Below, piece by piece: positions 33,523-42,799 of a stretch of 64,000 bases of DNA. The stretch's first letter is position 1, and each line of letters opens with the position of its first letter. A program made the translations under genes and the position numbers. The DNA comes from Fibrobacter sp. (GTDB lineage: Bacteria; Fibrobacterota; Fibrobacteria; Fibrobacterales; Fibrobacteraceae): the NCBI GenBank assembly GCA_024398835.1, contig JAKSIK010000007.1, forward strand, positions 41,146 to 105,145. The letters are read 5' to 3'. The notes beneath the pieces are model-generated. The model saw only the letters and a list, made by a program, of their open reading frames with translations. It searched no databases and had not been told where the DNA came from.

Positions 33523-36027
33523 ATGACAAGACCTTATTGTTTTTGGGTCTCTCTTTTGCTTGCGTTCCTATTTTGTGGAATATGTCATGCAGAAAAAATG
33601 CAGCCCTCCATTCAAGAGGCCATTTACTATTTTGAACTAAAAGGTGATTTTTCCAAGGCCACATCCATTTTGCAGAATGTTCTAAAAAATGGCGATGTAG
33701 AAGATCAAGAAGAGGCTCATTTTTACTTGGGAAAAATTTATGAGTTTTCCGGCAAACTTGATTCGGCAAACGGCCACTATACCAGCAGTTTAAAATTAAC
33801 GCACGATACCCATAAAGCTTATTGGCTAGCAGAACATAAAGGGATTACTGGAACTTCCGACGAAATTTTATTAAAAAACACGCTAAAACTAGGCAGCCCC
33901 ATACGAAAGGTGTTTCCAGGTTCACCCACCTATATACAGTTACAAAATGGAATGATAAAAAAAATCAGTGGGAACGAATTGCAGAGAGTCAACACCGGCA
34001 TTCCACAAGAATCCGAGATTTTCAGTATTGAGCATCAGGAAATATGGTACCAAAACAATACTAAAGACAGCCTTTTTTATAAAACCATGGGAAGCAAATC
34101 CTACGGAAAGGCATTCCCCATCACAGATGTTTCTGAATTACAAGTGTCGCCAAATACGGTTCTAATTTTGGGCGAAAACACATTGACCATTTTGAATAAG
34201 AAAGAAATTCTTGCACAGGTTCGAGAGAGGTATAACAATTGCCACATTGAAGGCTTTTACCACCCTACAAACCAATTCATACTGAACTGTTCTGACAATG
34301 GGCTTCACTTTATCGATGCTGAAGATGGTGCTGAATCATTTTCCATCACAGCGTTTGACGCCATTCAAAAAGTTTTCATAGATAAAAAAGACGTTTTCTT
34401 CACTTCCGGTGGAAATCTATACTGCTACAAACCAAGAACTAGCAAACAACCCCTATGGAAAATCTCCTTGAAAAATGCAGAGCAAATCCTCGCTCTGGAA
34501 AATCGAATTGTGGTATTAGATGCCTCCGGGAAGATACTCCTTTTGAATCGCAGCAATGGTTCGCTTGTGAGTCTAATTCCAAAGAGTGATGCCGATGTCA
34601 TCTATAAAATGTCTCAAGGAACCTTGGGGCTTTTTACAGGAGAGGGAGCATTGACAGTTGTAGACACATTGCTTCAACCTCTCTGGAATTTCAATTTTGC
34701 GAAGCCCCTTTTATCAAGCCCCATCTATACTGATGGAGATATTTACTTTTCCTTTGACGCTCAAAATCTCCAAGGAATCAATTCTTTATATTACGGGAAG
34801 ACCCCTCTGCTATCTGAACGATTGACACAGCAGGCGGCCATTCTTGCAGAAGCCGGCAATTGGAAAGATCTACCCATTATTTTAGATTCCCTCTTAAAAT
34901 TAGAGCCTGGAAACGCAGAGGCTTGGCTATTCAAAGCGCTAATGCTAGAACAAACTAACGGTAATAGTGCAGACAAACAAAAAGCCTGGTCTGAAGCCGT
35001 TCGTCTGTCCGTAAGCAACCCCCAAATCACAAACCACATTCTCAACCATTACAGTAAAACTATCGGTGCAAAATTCGTTAGTCTGCTCAACATTTCTCCC
35101 AAAACAAAATATCCTCAATTTTTCGGAAACAAGAAAACCCTGTATACGGTAGACCCCGCGGCGGAAAGACTGATTAGCATCAACGCAGAAACCGGGGAAA
35201 GCAGAAGTTCCAGAATTGTTGCCAAAATGGACAATAGTCCTGTTATTGCCAATGATGAAAATACTCTAGCAATAGCATCCGGCTTTGACCTCACCTATTA
35301 CGATTTGGGTAAGGAAAACAGCGTTAACACAATTCAACTTCCCGGAAAGGCATTCAACATTTCCATTAGTGGGAACTCCCTCTATGTTTCCACATGGAAC
35401 GGATTCCTTCTAAAAATCATCCGCGACCACGGACGCATGGCCTGGTCTCGCAAAATCTTTTCTGTTCCCTTCCTTTTCGCCAAAGATGGAAATCAAATCC
35501 ATGTTGCCAGTTTAGAGGGCGATCTATATCACATCTGGGAAGGATCCGGACAAATTAAGAACCAAGGCCCTAGGCTTCAAAACGGCATATCTCAAATGGT
35601 GGAGTCTGATTCCATTTTGGCTATCGCAACTAACAACAATCGTCTCTATCTTTACAGCACCACGGACGAAGAACGAGAGCCAGTCCAAATCCTAATGGAA
35701 TCTCCCATAGCCTCCCTTCAGACTTTCCACTACCAGGACAATGCTTACCTAATGTTGGGGCTCGCTAATCAGGAAATCCTTCTGTATTCAATTCAAGGGG
35801 CACCCTTGTGGAAATTCCAAGGTAAAAACTCCATCTTTTCATCCCCCCACATCCATGGCGATTTTGCTTGGCTGGACCAAGGTAGCGAGGTTGTAGGAAT
35901 TTCCCTTAAAGATGGAAAAATCGCCAAAAGATTCAGCACCCCCGGTGGCGCAGGGACTCCTTTTGTGCTGAACAATACCCTCTATAGCGCCTCTTCCAAG
36001 CGACTTCTTTACGGATTTTCCCTTTAA
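33523..36027 (+). CDS. Secreted TPR plus beta-propeller repeat protein
   Basis: A signal peptide (PYCFWVSLLLAFLFCGICHA) is followed by TPR-like helices (AIYYFELKGDFSKATSILQNVL, HFYLGKIYEFSGKLDSANGHYTSS). Then come two stretches of PQQ-like propeller blades with repeated beta motifs (LLLNRSNGSLVSLIPK; LYTVDPAAERLISINAETGES; LYHIWEGSGQ), separated by another TPR-like segment near residue 430 (LLKLEPGNAEAWLFKALML). BamB-type propellers act in outer-membrane protein assembly; here the larger size and TPRs suggest a scaffold. The start is ATG at 33523 by signal-peptide fit; a TTG/ATG upstream overlaps the regulator. It closes the apparent operon, and a terminator follows. Confidence 0.75.
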   Translation: MTRPYCFWVSLLLAFLFCGICHAEKMQPSIQEAIYYFELKGDFSKATSILQNVLKNGDVEDQEEAHFYLGKIYEFSGKLDSANGHYTSSLKLTHDTHKAYWLAEHKGITGTSDEILLKNTLKLGSPIRKVFPGSPTYIQLQNGMIKKISGNELQRVNTGIPQESEIFSIEHQEIWYQNNTKDSLFYKTMGSKSYGKAFPITDVSELQVSPNTVLILGENTLTILNKKEILAQVRERYNNCHIEGFYHPTNQFILNCSDNGLHFIDAEDGAESFSITAFDAIQKVFIDKKDVFFTSGGNLYCYKPRTSKQPLWKISLKNAEQILALENRIVVLDASGKILLLNRSNGSLVSLIPKSDADVIYKMSQGTLGLFTGEGALTVVDTLLQPLWNFNFAKPLLSSPIYTDGDIYFSFDAQNLQGINSLYYGKTPLLSERLTQQAAILAEAGNWKDLPIILDSLLKLEPGNAEAWLFKALMLEQTNGNSADKQKAWSEAVRLSVSNPQITNHILNHYSKTIGAKFVSLLNISPKTKYPQFFGNKKTLYTVDPAAERLISINAETGESRSSRIVAKMDNSPVIANDENTLAIASGFDLTYYDLGKENSVNTIQLPGKAFNISISGNSLYVSTWNGFLLKIIRDHGRMAWSRKIFSVPFLFAKDGNQIHVASLEGDLYHIWEGSGQIKNQGPRLQNGISQMVESDSILAIATNNNRLYLYSTTDEEREPVQILMESPIASLQTFHYQDNAYLMLGLANQEILLYSIQGAPLWKFQGKNSIFSSPHIHGDFAWLDQGSEVVGISLKDGKIAKRFSTPGGAGTPFVLNNTLYSASSKRLLYGFSL

Positions 36028-36048
36028 TTGCCCCTTTTATTCTGTTTT

Positions 36049-36083
36049 AGACCATAAAATCAAAAAATCCTATGGTCTTTTTC
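36049..36083 (+). terminator. Hairpin terminator after the propeller gene
   Basis: AGACCATA (36049-36056) pairs perfectly with TATGGTCT (36071-36078) around a 14-base A-rich loop, followed by TTTT. It closes the LysM-kinase-regulator-propeller run. Confidence 0.8.
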
Positions 36084-36129
36084 CGTAAAACTCACTACAT
36101 TTATCTTATAAGTCCGTAGTAGGAAGTTT

Positions 36130-37908
36130 ATGGGTGTGTTTGTAAGAAACATCAGCAAAATGGGAATGATTGCCCTTCTTGGAAGTGCAGTTTTCCTGGC
36201 TGCCTGCAAAGAAGCGCCCAAAAAGGAAGAGAAGCCCGTCGTAGCGAAGGCAGAATTTCCTAGACAGGAAACCCTCTATATAGGAGGCTTCGACTGGGCG
36301 CCACCCACTACATTCAACCCCTTGGATTACGATCCAAACTTCCCTATCGATGGCAATGTGCGGCTGATGTACGAGACCCTGGTTACTTACAACCAGTCAT
36401 CTGGCGAGTTGGAGCCCATGCTGGCAGATGCCTACACAACCACCGATTCTTCTATCTCCGTCCATTTGGATCCTAAGGCTAAATGGAATAACGGGACCTC
36501 CGTTACTGCGGAAGATGTTTTATTCACCTTCCAAATGGATTCCATTCTGCCCACCCCCCGACATGGGAACTGGTCCTACATCGCCGGTATTACGGCTGAT
36601 ACGGCCGGCAATATCGAGTTCTTATTTACGAAGAAGAATAAAAATCCTCTCATTATCCTCAATGCTATCGCAGAAACATCCATTCTGCCCAAATCAGTCT
36701 TTGAACCTCTACTGGAATCCGCCAAAACTGCAGACGGCTATGACTTCTCCGTCATTACCGCATTTAAAAACGATTCCCTCCCCGTTGTTTCAGGGCCTTA
36801 CAATCTGAAAAGTTTCTCTCCCGATAAAATTGTACTGGAACGGGATTCCTCCTACTGGGGCCTTTACAAATATGACGGCAAGTTGCCGGCACCCAAGTTC
36901 ATCATTCACACTCTCTATAACGGAAACAACCACTTCAACACCGCCATGACCAAGGGAAATCTGGATATTTCCTCCATTTTCCTTCCTCGCATCTGGGATA
37001 AGGCAAAAGACAGTATCCGGGCCTGGAGTCGGGAAGAGCCCTACCACCAGCCAGGGTCCATCACCACACTTATTGTGGCTGTACAAAACGAGCCTTTAAA
37101 TGACGTAGCCTTCCGCCAAGCCTTGACTCACGCCATAAACTTCAGCAAAATCAAGACTCGCGCAGTTTCCAACTATACCCCGACAATTCAGAATGGATTC
37201 ATTCTCCCCTTCGGCACAGAAAGCCGTTACTTCAATCGTGAGGATGCCGTTCGCTACAACTATGCTTTCGAGCCCGAAAAGGCCAAGAAGATTCTCAGCA
37301 AAGCAGGCTATTCCTGGAATGCGGAAGGCTTGCTCATCAACAAGAAGAAAGAAGTCGTTCGTCCTATTTCCATCGAGTGCCCTTCCGGCTGGACTGACTG
37401 GGAAGACGCCATCAAAGTGGTGGTGGAATCCTTCAAGGAAATCGGAATTCAAGCGGAAGAAAAGTTTGTGGATTACAGCGTCTGGGACAAAAACCTCCGT
37501 CTAGGGACCTTCGACCTCTCCATGAAGACCCAGACCGCAGAACTCTCCGCAGCCTCCCCATGGAACCGCTTTAACCAGATTATGGGCTCCGGGGAACTTA
37601 AACCAGTTGGCGAGGACGCATTTGCAAACCAGGGCCGCGTAAAAGTTCCCGCCGCCGATCGGCTGCTAGCAAGAATTCCAACGCTCTCTAGTAGAGAGGA
37701 TTTACGTCAAGCTTATTACGAGTTGAACCGCATCTTTATGGATTACATTCCTGCAATCCCTATCATGTATCGTCCAACTCAATACTACCAGTTCTCCACA
37801 AAGCATTGGACCAACTTCCCCACCGAAGAAAATCCTTACGCACCACCGCAGAACTTGATTGTTGCTGCAGGTGTAAAAGCATTGTGGAAAATCAAACCTG
37901 TCCAATAA
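36130..37908 (+). CDS. ABC transporter peptide-binding lipoprotein (SBP family 5)
   Basis: A lipoprotein signal with lipobox LAAC is followed by a family 5 solute-binding protein of normal size (592 aa). Marker segments are SVHLDPKAKWNNGTSVTAEDVLFTFQ (the usual W-x-DG-PVTAxDV region), VSGPYNLKSFSPDKIVLERDSSYW, and QALTHAINFSKI. Such proteins deliver oligopeptides or related ligands to Opp/Dpp-type ABC permeases. No permease or ATPase gene is adjacent, so partners must be elsewhere or it serves another function such as cell-wall peptide recycling; the nearby mpaA makes that possible, though unproved. AGGAAG lies before the ATG. Confidence 0.9.
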   Translation: MGVFVRNISKMGMIALLGSAVFLAACKEAPKKEEKPVVAKAEFPRQETLYIGGFDWAPPTTFNPLDYDPNFPIDGNVRLMYETLVTYNQSSGELEPMLADAYTTTDSSISVHLDPKAKWNNGTSVTAEDVLFTFQMDSILPTPRHGNWSYIAGITADTAGNIEFLFTKKNKNPLIILNAIAETSILPKSVFEPLLESAKTADGYDFSVITAFKNDSLPVVSGPYNLKSFSPDKIVLERDSSYWGLYKYDGKLPAPKFIIHTLYNGNNHFNTAMTKGNLDISSIFLPRIWDKAKDSIRAWSREEPYHQPGSITTLIVAVQNEPLNDVAFRQALTHAINFSKIKTRAVSNYTPTIQNGFILPFGTESRYFNREDAVRYNYAFEPEKAKKILSKAGYSWNAEGLLINKKKEVVRPISIECPSGWTDWEDAIKVVVESFKEIGIQAEEKFVDYSVWDKNLRLGTFDLSMKTQTAELSAASPWNRFNQIMGSGELKPVGEDAFANQGRVKVPAADRLLARIPTLSSREDLRQAYYELNRIFMDYIPAIPIMYRPTQYYQFSTKHWTNFPTEENPYAPPQNLIVAAGVKALWKIKPVQ

Positions 37909-37945
37909 GTATTTATCTTTGATTGGATTATTTAAAGGAGCTATT

Positions 37946-38737
37946 GTGGGAAAGACTCGATTTATTTTGCCGAACGCTTTTACGAGCATGAACTTTTTGC
38001 TAGGTGTATTTTCCATTTGTTGGGTAACAGGAGCGTTTACGGCAAAAGATCCCATTCTCATGGGCGCTTATTTCATCATTCTTTGCGTACTTCTCGATAA
38101 GCTGGATGGTTTTGCCGCCAGACTAGTAAACGCAAGCTCCGAGTTCGGAGCCCAGTTTGACAGTCTTGCAGACCTAATTGCATTTGGTCTTGCTCCCGCA
38201 TTCTGCATCATTTTCACCTACAAGTATCTTGCCCCTGGTTTCTTTGAAAACAACATCCCCCTAATGGCTGTTGCATTCTCTGTCTACGTGCTTTGCGCCG
38301 CTATGCGCCTCGCCAAATACAACGCTTGCGATTCCGACGCATACCACCACCATTTTTCTGGACTTCCCTCCACCTTCGCTGGTGCCATCAACGCAATCCT
38401 CATTGTGTTCCTGAAGAACAAGGATATTTTTGCTAATGCCGACTCCTCCATCATCTACCTGCCAGTCCTAGTCCTTCTGGTTACAGGACTTCTGATGGTG
38501 AGCCCATTGTTCCTCCCCAAGTTGCAGCCCCGAAAGAACAAGGCGTTCAATATTTTCCAAGCCGTTCTCATCGTAGTGACCTACGTTTCTGGTTTTATGT
38601 TCATCTCCGAGAAGATGATTATTCTGGAATACCTCTTGGTGCTGGTAGCCTGCTACCTGATTATCGGTTTTGGTGTGGGCCTGATTCAGCGCAGCAAGAT
38701 TATTGAAGAAGCGAACGCCTGCAAAGAGGCGAAATAA
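37946..38737 (+). CDS. pssA: CDP-diacylglycerol-serine O-phosphatidyltransferase
   Basis: Integral membrane enzyme making phosphatidylserine from CDP-diacylglycerol and L-serine, the route to phosphatidylethanolamine. The CDP-alcohol phosphotransferase motif is intact (DGFAARLVNASSEFGAQFDSLAD: DG..AR..G...D...D). About seven to eight hydrophobic segments span 263 residues, as in Bacillus-type PssA. I chose GTG at 37946 because AAAGGAG lies 6 bases upstream; a longer TTG frame has no ribosome site. No decarboxylase gene (psd) is in this window. Confidence 0.93.
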   Translation: MGKTRFILPNAFTSMNFLLGVFSICWVTGAFTAKDPILMGAYFIILCVLLDKLDGFAARLVNASSEFGAQFDSLADLIAFGLAPAFCIIFTYKYLAPGFFENNIPLMAVAFSVYVLCAAMRLAKYNACDSDAYHHHFSGLPSTFAGAINAILIVFLKNKDIFANADSSIIYLPVLVLLVTGLLMVSPLFLPKLQPRKNKAFNIFQAVLIVVTYVSGFMFISEKMIILEYLLVLVACYLIIGFGVGLIQRSKIIEEANACKEAK

Positions 38738-38777
38738 TTCACAGTTTTTTTGCGGGCTTATGCCGCGGCGAAATTTG

Positions 38778-38805
38778 AAACGCACCTTGTTAGGTGCGTT
38801 TTTCG
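38778..38805 (+). terminator. Hairpin terminator after pssA
   Basis: AAACGCACCT and AGGTGCGTTT are perfect arms around TGTT, followed by TT. The A-rich left arm also gives a T-run on the minus strand, so it can serve the convergent mpaA. Confidence 0.85.
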
Positions 38806-38833
38806 TGAATAGTCTGCCTGTGGCAACGACTAT

Positions 38834-39532
38834 TTATCGTGAGTCCAGATTTTCAAGAAGGGTAGCAAAGCCTGCGCCGAAGCGCTCAAACAGAAGTTCC
38901 GGCGCGAGGCGCGGGAGTTCCAAGGTCACGCAATTGAGGCTATGTTCCTTACACCAGGTTCCGAGGCTGCCAGGAGTCGCATACCCAATGTCCGGAACCC
39001 AAGTAAGGCCGAAGGCTTCCTCCAGACTCTGGACCAGAGGCGTTTCCTCCGGAGCATCAACGCAGCCGATGGGTGCATGGATGGAGAGAATCTCCTGAGG
39101 CTTCAAGTCTTCGATGAGGCTGACCAAAGCCGCGGTTTCCGGTTCGCTGCCAGAAGTACTTCCCGGAGACAGAAGCGTATCACGAGCAGCCTCCAGAATC
39201 GAGCGTGAACCTACCGGAGAGTCCATCCAATTTGCCGTCGGAAAATTGCGATTCAGGTCAACACCGTGGGCATTTCCGCGAGTTCCCAAAGTCACGCCAT
39301 CGGGATTAGCGCACAAAATGAAAGCAATGGACTGAAAGTTTTTCTCAAAGGACCGGAGGACGCGGCTGAGAAGGAAGATTGTCTCCGGCTCCTCACCATG
39401 AATAGCGGCCAGCACCAAAAGTTTGCACTTCCCTTCGCATGGGAAATACTGAAGTGGCGCTTCCATAACGGAATGGCCATATTCCCTAGCCTTTAAGCGA
39501 AGTACTCCTCGATATTCCGGAACGAATTCCAT
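38834..39532 (-). CDS. mpaA: MpaA-like murein peptide amidase (M14 family)
   Basis: Zinc carboxypeptidase fold of normal MpaA size (232 aa). Metal ligands are in AAIHGEEPE (H, E) and LSIHAPIG (H); substrate residues are in NPDGVTLGTRGN and DLNRNFP; the catalytic Glu is in CVTLELPR. The known enzyme cleaves the gamma-D-Glu-meso-diaminopimelate bond in recycled murein tripeptide, in the cytoplasm. It has no signal peptide, consistent with that. It lies directly downstream of the M15 peptidase gene on the same strand, forming a cell-wall peptide pair. Confidence 0.88.
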   Translation of the reverse strand: MEFVPEYRGVLRLKAREYGHSVMEAPLQYFPCEGKCKLLVLAAIHGEEPETIFLLSRVLRSFEKNFQSIAFILCANPDGVTLGTRGNAHGVDLNRNFPTANWMDSPVGSRSILEAARDTLLSPGSTSGSEPETAALVSLIEDLKPQEILSIHAPIGCVDAPEETPLVQSLEEAFGLTWVPDIGYATPGSLGTWCKEHSLNCVTLELPRLAPELLFERFGAGFATLLENLDSR

Positions 39533-39547
39533 AGCAGTTCAACAGCC

Positions 39548-40225
39548 TCAAATGAAATAGGGATAGATGAATTCTTCCGCTAGTTGAGGAAGTCTCGCCA
39601 GCACCACCTTTTTGCAAGCCATATCAGAAGCTTCATATATCTGACGAAGTGTTTCTAGAGAGAATGATTCCAAACGCTTACGGGATGTAGGGAGGTGAGC
39701 GATATGCCAACCTTCAGGGCGAATTTTTCCACGACCTGGAACAAATACACGGTTGAAACCAAAAGCTGCATTGGAGGAGAAATGCTCTGAAAGGTATTCG
39801 TGAAATCTACGGAACATGCCTTCACACTCCGCAGGCGTCAATTGCACCACATAACCCACTGGGCATGCAGCAGCATCCACCACATCCAAATCCGTTCCCA
39901 AATGATGACGACTAGCGCCTGGTAATGCAGACCACGTGAGAATAGCATACATAAGTTCTTCTTCATCCTGAGGCCGCTCCATCGGATTCCCATTTGCATC
40001 TAATAACGGGAGTTCTCCCGCAGCCTTGCGGTTCCAAATGGAGAGTTGCTTTTCAAAAGGGCGATAGGCAGACTCCAGACGGAGTTTGAATCCATGAGTT
40101 TCCGCATCTTTTGTTAATTTGTTCAAACTCTCTACAATCTCTGAATCAACAAAGTAACCCTGCTGATATTCCACCAATCGTGGGGTTCCAAGGCCATAGG
40201 GCAACAAATCGCCAGCAATATTCAT
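39548..40225 (-). CDS. M15-family carboxypeptidase (VanY-like)
   Basis: Features of the VanY/DD-carboxypeptidase M15B group: ESAYRPFEKQLSIWN, the zinc motif SRHHLGTDLDVVD and the catalytic/zinc motif EGWHIAHLP. The length (225 aa) is typical of the domain. The known family cleaves terminal D-alanine or L,D bonds of peptidoglycan peptides. No signal peptide is visible, so it is either cytoplasmic (recycling, matching MpaA) or exported by an unusual route. The ATG overlaps the ruvC stop by 4 bases, so the two genes are coupled. Confidence 0.87.
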   Translation of the reverse strand: MNIAGDLLPYGLGTPRLVEYQQGYFVDSEIVESLNKLTKDAETHGFKLRLESAYRPFEKQLSIWNRKAAGELPLLDANGNPMERPQDEEELMYAILTWSALPGASRHHLGTDLDVVDAAACPVGYVVQLTPAECEGMFRRFHEYLSEHFSSNAAFGFNRVFVPGRGKIRPEGWHIAHLPTSRKRLESFSLETLRQIYEASDMACKKVVLARLPQLAEEFIYPYFI

Positions 40226-40791
40226 TGCACCGTTCCTCCCATTCTTTCAATCAAATCCTTCCATTGCTGCACCGTAGCTCTTTTACGACGAATCTTTGTT
40301 TTACCCTTCAACGCAACTGTCAGAGGTGCCGGCGTGCAATGGGTAAGCGCAATCGCCAAAGCATCGGAAGCATCCAAAGGGAGCCCCGCAGATTCAATAC
40401 CCAGGCGGGCAAAGACCATATTGGCCACTTGTTCCTTGGAAGCTCCCCCATCCCCTGTAATCGCCTGTTTGACAAGGCGTGGCGGATACTCGTTAAAGGT
40501 CATTCCCCGCTTGCGACATGCCACCAAAACAGCACCACGGATATGTCCTAATACCAAGGCACTTTTTGGATTCTTTGCAAAGAACACCCCTTCCATGGCC
40601 AAAGCCTCTGGGCGATATTTATCCAAAAGTTTTTCCAATTCACTCACAATGTGAAGCAGACGATCTTCCAAAAGCTTCTGCGCTGGAGCATGAACCGTGC
40701 CATATTCCAGCACACGAAACTCATTACCCGAATGGTCCAAAAAAGCAAAACCAGTCGTAATAGAGCCAGGGTCAATACCAAGAACAATCAT
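40222..40791 (-). CDS. ruvC: Crossover junction endodeoxyribonuclease RuvC
   Basis: Resolves Holliday junctions as part of the RuvABC complex. The RNase H-like fold has Asp 7 in LGIDPGS, Glu in LAMEGVFFAKN, and Asp residues in DASDALAIALTH; the dimer and DNA-binding motif GHIRGAV is present. At 189 aa it is slightly longer than average, with a basic C-terminal tail (KGKTKIRRKRATVQQW). ruvA and ruvB are not in the window. The upstream gap is AT-rich, and the opposite-strand primase-helicase-like gene starts about 130 bases away. Confidence 0.96.
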   Translation of the reverse strand: MIVLGIDPGSITTGFAFLDHSGNEFRVLEYGTVHAPAQKLLEDRLLHIVSELEKLLDKYRPEALAMEGVFFAKNPKSALVLGHIRGAVLVACRKRGMTFNEYPPRLVKQAITGDGGASKEQVANMVFARLGIESAGLPLDASDALAIALTHCTPAPLTVALKGKTKIRRKRATVQQWKDLIERMGGTVQ

Positions 40792-40918
40792 AGGATTCTT
40801 TCAATTTTCTTCTACATCAAAAATATAACCGAAATAAAGAAAAAAAACTCCTAATTGTGCGGGAACGCATAGCGTATTATCCTCATCTTTTATTAGATTT
40901 CGTTATAGAGAGGTTTAT

Positions 40919-42799
40919 ATGCATATCGATTCTGAACACGCCAGCCAAATGAGAATCAAGACCCACCCCAGACAGTTGGGAATTCCTCTGAGCCGTTGGG
41001 GGCGAAATCTAATTGCTTGCTGTCCATTCCATTCTCCTGAAGAGTCTTCCCTATTCTTCTATGATGCACTGGGATACTGGCGTTACCGTTGCCTCCAATG
41101 CGGTAGCGAAGGCGACCTTATTGAATTTGTGATGCGAAACCGCTTCAACGGCATGGAAGAATCACAAGCCCGTGCCGAGGCTATGGAATTTTTGGGCGGT
41201 TTGGAACCAGAGCAAGACGCTTTCCAAGATGAGCATCCCTGGATTCGCGAAATCGGCGGCGAAAAATCCAAAGTGTTGGAGAGTTTCGTCCGCTACTGCC
41301 ACTGGGCAGCCTGTAAGAGTCCCTCTTCTGCAGAATTTCTCGCCAGCCGCGGCTGGAGCATCGGTCAGGCCCAGCTTTATGGTCTAGGCTATTACAGTGG
41401 CGATCCTGAACCTTTCTACAGCTATTGCATGCTCTCTGGGATAGAGCGTCATCAGATCAGTTTCTACCTGGATAACCTGGAAGCCTACCGCGAGCCTCGC
41501 ATTACCATTCCGGCTAGAAACTCTAAAGGGCTGATTCACTCCGTCTATGGACGCGCCATGGACGATGATGATAATTTGCATCCCTACATTTCTTACGCCT
41601 CGGGTCCTAGCGATATTCCTTTCAACATCCAACCTGACAACGAAAGCCCCATCATCGTAGAAGGCATTTTTGACGCGCTGACTGCAGATTTGGCCGGCAT
41701 TCCAGGCGTGGTTTCTACCATGTACCAGGAACTGACCCTTAGCCATCTATACAAGCTGAAAGCCTGTGGTGCAACCGACGTGACCCTCATTTTACGAAAA
41801 GAGGACAACCGCCGCGAACAGGAATACCGCATCCAGCGCTATTTGAAGTTAGCGGAAGAATTGGATTTGAAGTTCAAGCCCATCGTGCTTTCCAAGGGTG
41901 AGACTGTCGATACGCTGATCCGTGCCGACGGCGCAGACAAGGTTCTATCTCTAGTAGAGCAAGCAGAAACAGATACCGTCCACACTCACCGTCGCTCCAT
42001 GCTGCTTCAGGATATCAAGGAAAACTTCGATACAGCGATGGGATGCCCCTCGACTGCGAATGTGGGCTATACCCTCAACACATTCCCGAAGCTTACACAG
42101 GAAATTGACGGTATCCAGTCCGGTTGTTTCTATGTAGCTTCAAACCCCTTTGGTTTGAAGACATCCTTCCTCTCCAGCATTTCTCTAGACATGCTCCAGA
42201 GCAATCCAAACCTCAAGCTGATTTATGTGGCCCTGGAAACTCCTCGTCGGCAAATTTTTGACAGACTCGTCTCCATGATGATTGGGAAAACCGTTCTGGA
42301 GGTGCGAAAACAAAACGAAGATGAATCTGTGAATCAAAAGATTCTGGAAGCAACTCGTGAATTGATGAATCTCGTTAAAGAGAACCGGCTAGAAATCTGG
42401 GAAGACCACCCCACCTTTGATAGTGCGGAATTGACAAGCGTTTTGAAAGAGGAGCAGCGTAAGCACCCCAATTTGGTGCTGATCATCGATGGCATCGACC
42501 ATTTGAAGATTGCTGACAACCAGGAGCTTTCCGATATCCATGAACGCCGTTCAGCTGCCATACTGGACCTGTATAAGACCCTCGACATCCCCATGTTCCT
42601 AGGAGGTGAGTTGGTAACCAAAGACGGAGCCTTGGTGGGGCCAAGAGCATACCTGCGCGATTCCGACGCTATTTACTGGCTAGAAATGAAGGACAAGGAT
42701 ATCACCCTCAAAGTGGATTCTCGGATTCTCGGCAACAGCAAGCACTTCTCTGGAAAACTGAGCGCACATCCGGAATCTAACCGGATGCAAGAAGCCTAA
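40919..42799 (+). CDS. CHC2-Toprim-RecA primase-helicase-like fusion with altered active sites
   Basis: Domain order as in T7 gp4/Twinkle-type proteins: an N-terminal CHC2-type zinc finger with four ligands (C35, H38, C58, C61), a primase-like middle with Toprim glutamate E248 (IIVEGIFDAL), and a C-terminal DnaB/RecA-like domain. Two motifs are changed: the Toprim DxD position reads LILRKEDNRRE (291-300), and Walker A is NPFGLKTS (409-416), with Leu where the Gly before Lys is nearly invariant. Walker B LIIDG (Asp 524) is present. It may bind rather than work DNA or ATP, or be an unusual active form. GAGAGG lies before the ATG. It overlaps the next gene by one base, a glycosyltransferase of unrelated function. 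Confidence 0.75.
   Translation: MHIDSEHASQMRIKTHPRQLGIPLSRWGRNLIACCPFHSPEESSLFFYDALGYWRYRCLQCGSEGDLIEFVMRNRFNGMEESQARAEAMEFLGGLEPEQDAFQDEHPWIREIGGEKSKVLESFVRYCHWAACKSPSSAEFLASRGWSIGQAQLYGLGYYSGDPEPFYSYCMLSGIERHQISFYLDNLEAYREPRITIPARNSKGLIHSVYGRAMDDDDNLHPYISYASGPSDIPFNIQPDNESPIIVEGIFDALTADLAGIPGVVSTMYQELTLSHLYKLKACGATDVTLILRKEDNRREQEYRIQRYLKLAEELDLKFKPIVLSKGETVDTLIRADGADKVLSLVEQAETDTVHTHRRSMLLQDIKENFDTAMGCPSTANVGYTLNTFPKLTQEIDGIQSGCFYVASNPFGLKTSFLSSISLDMLQSNPNLKLIYVALETPRRQIFDRLVSMMIGKTVLEVRKQNEDESVNQKILEATRELMNLVKENRLEIWEDHPTFDSAELTSVLKEEQRKHPNLVLIIDGIDHLKIADNQELSDIHERRSAAILDLYKTLDIPMFLGGELVTKDGALVGPRAYLRDSDAIYWLEMKDKDITLKVDSRILGNSKHFSGKLSAHPESNRMQEA

Noticed and set aside
38778..38805. Small RNA after pssA
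   Set aside because: The hairpin with T-run is fully explained as a terminator and there is no room for a separate promoter.
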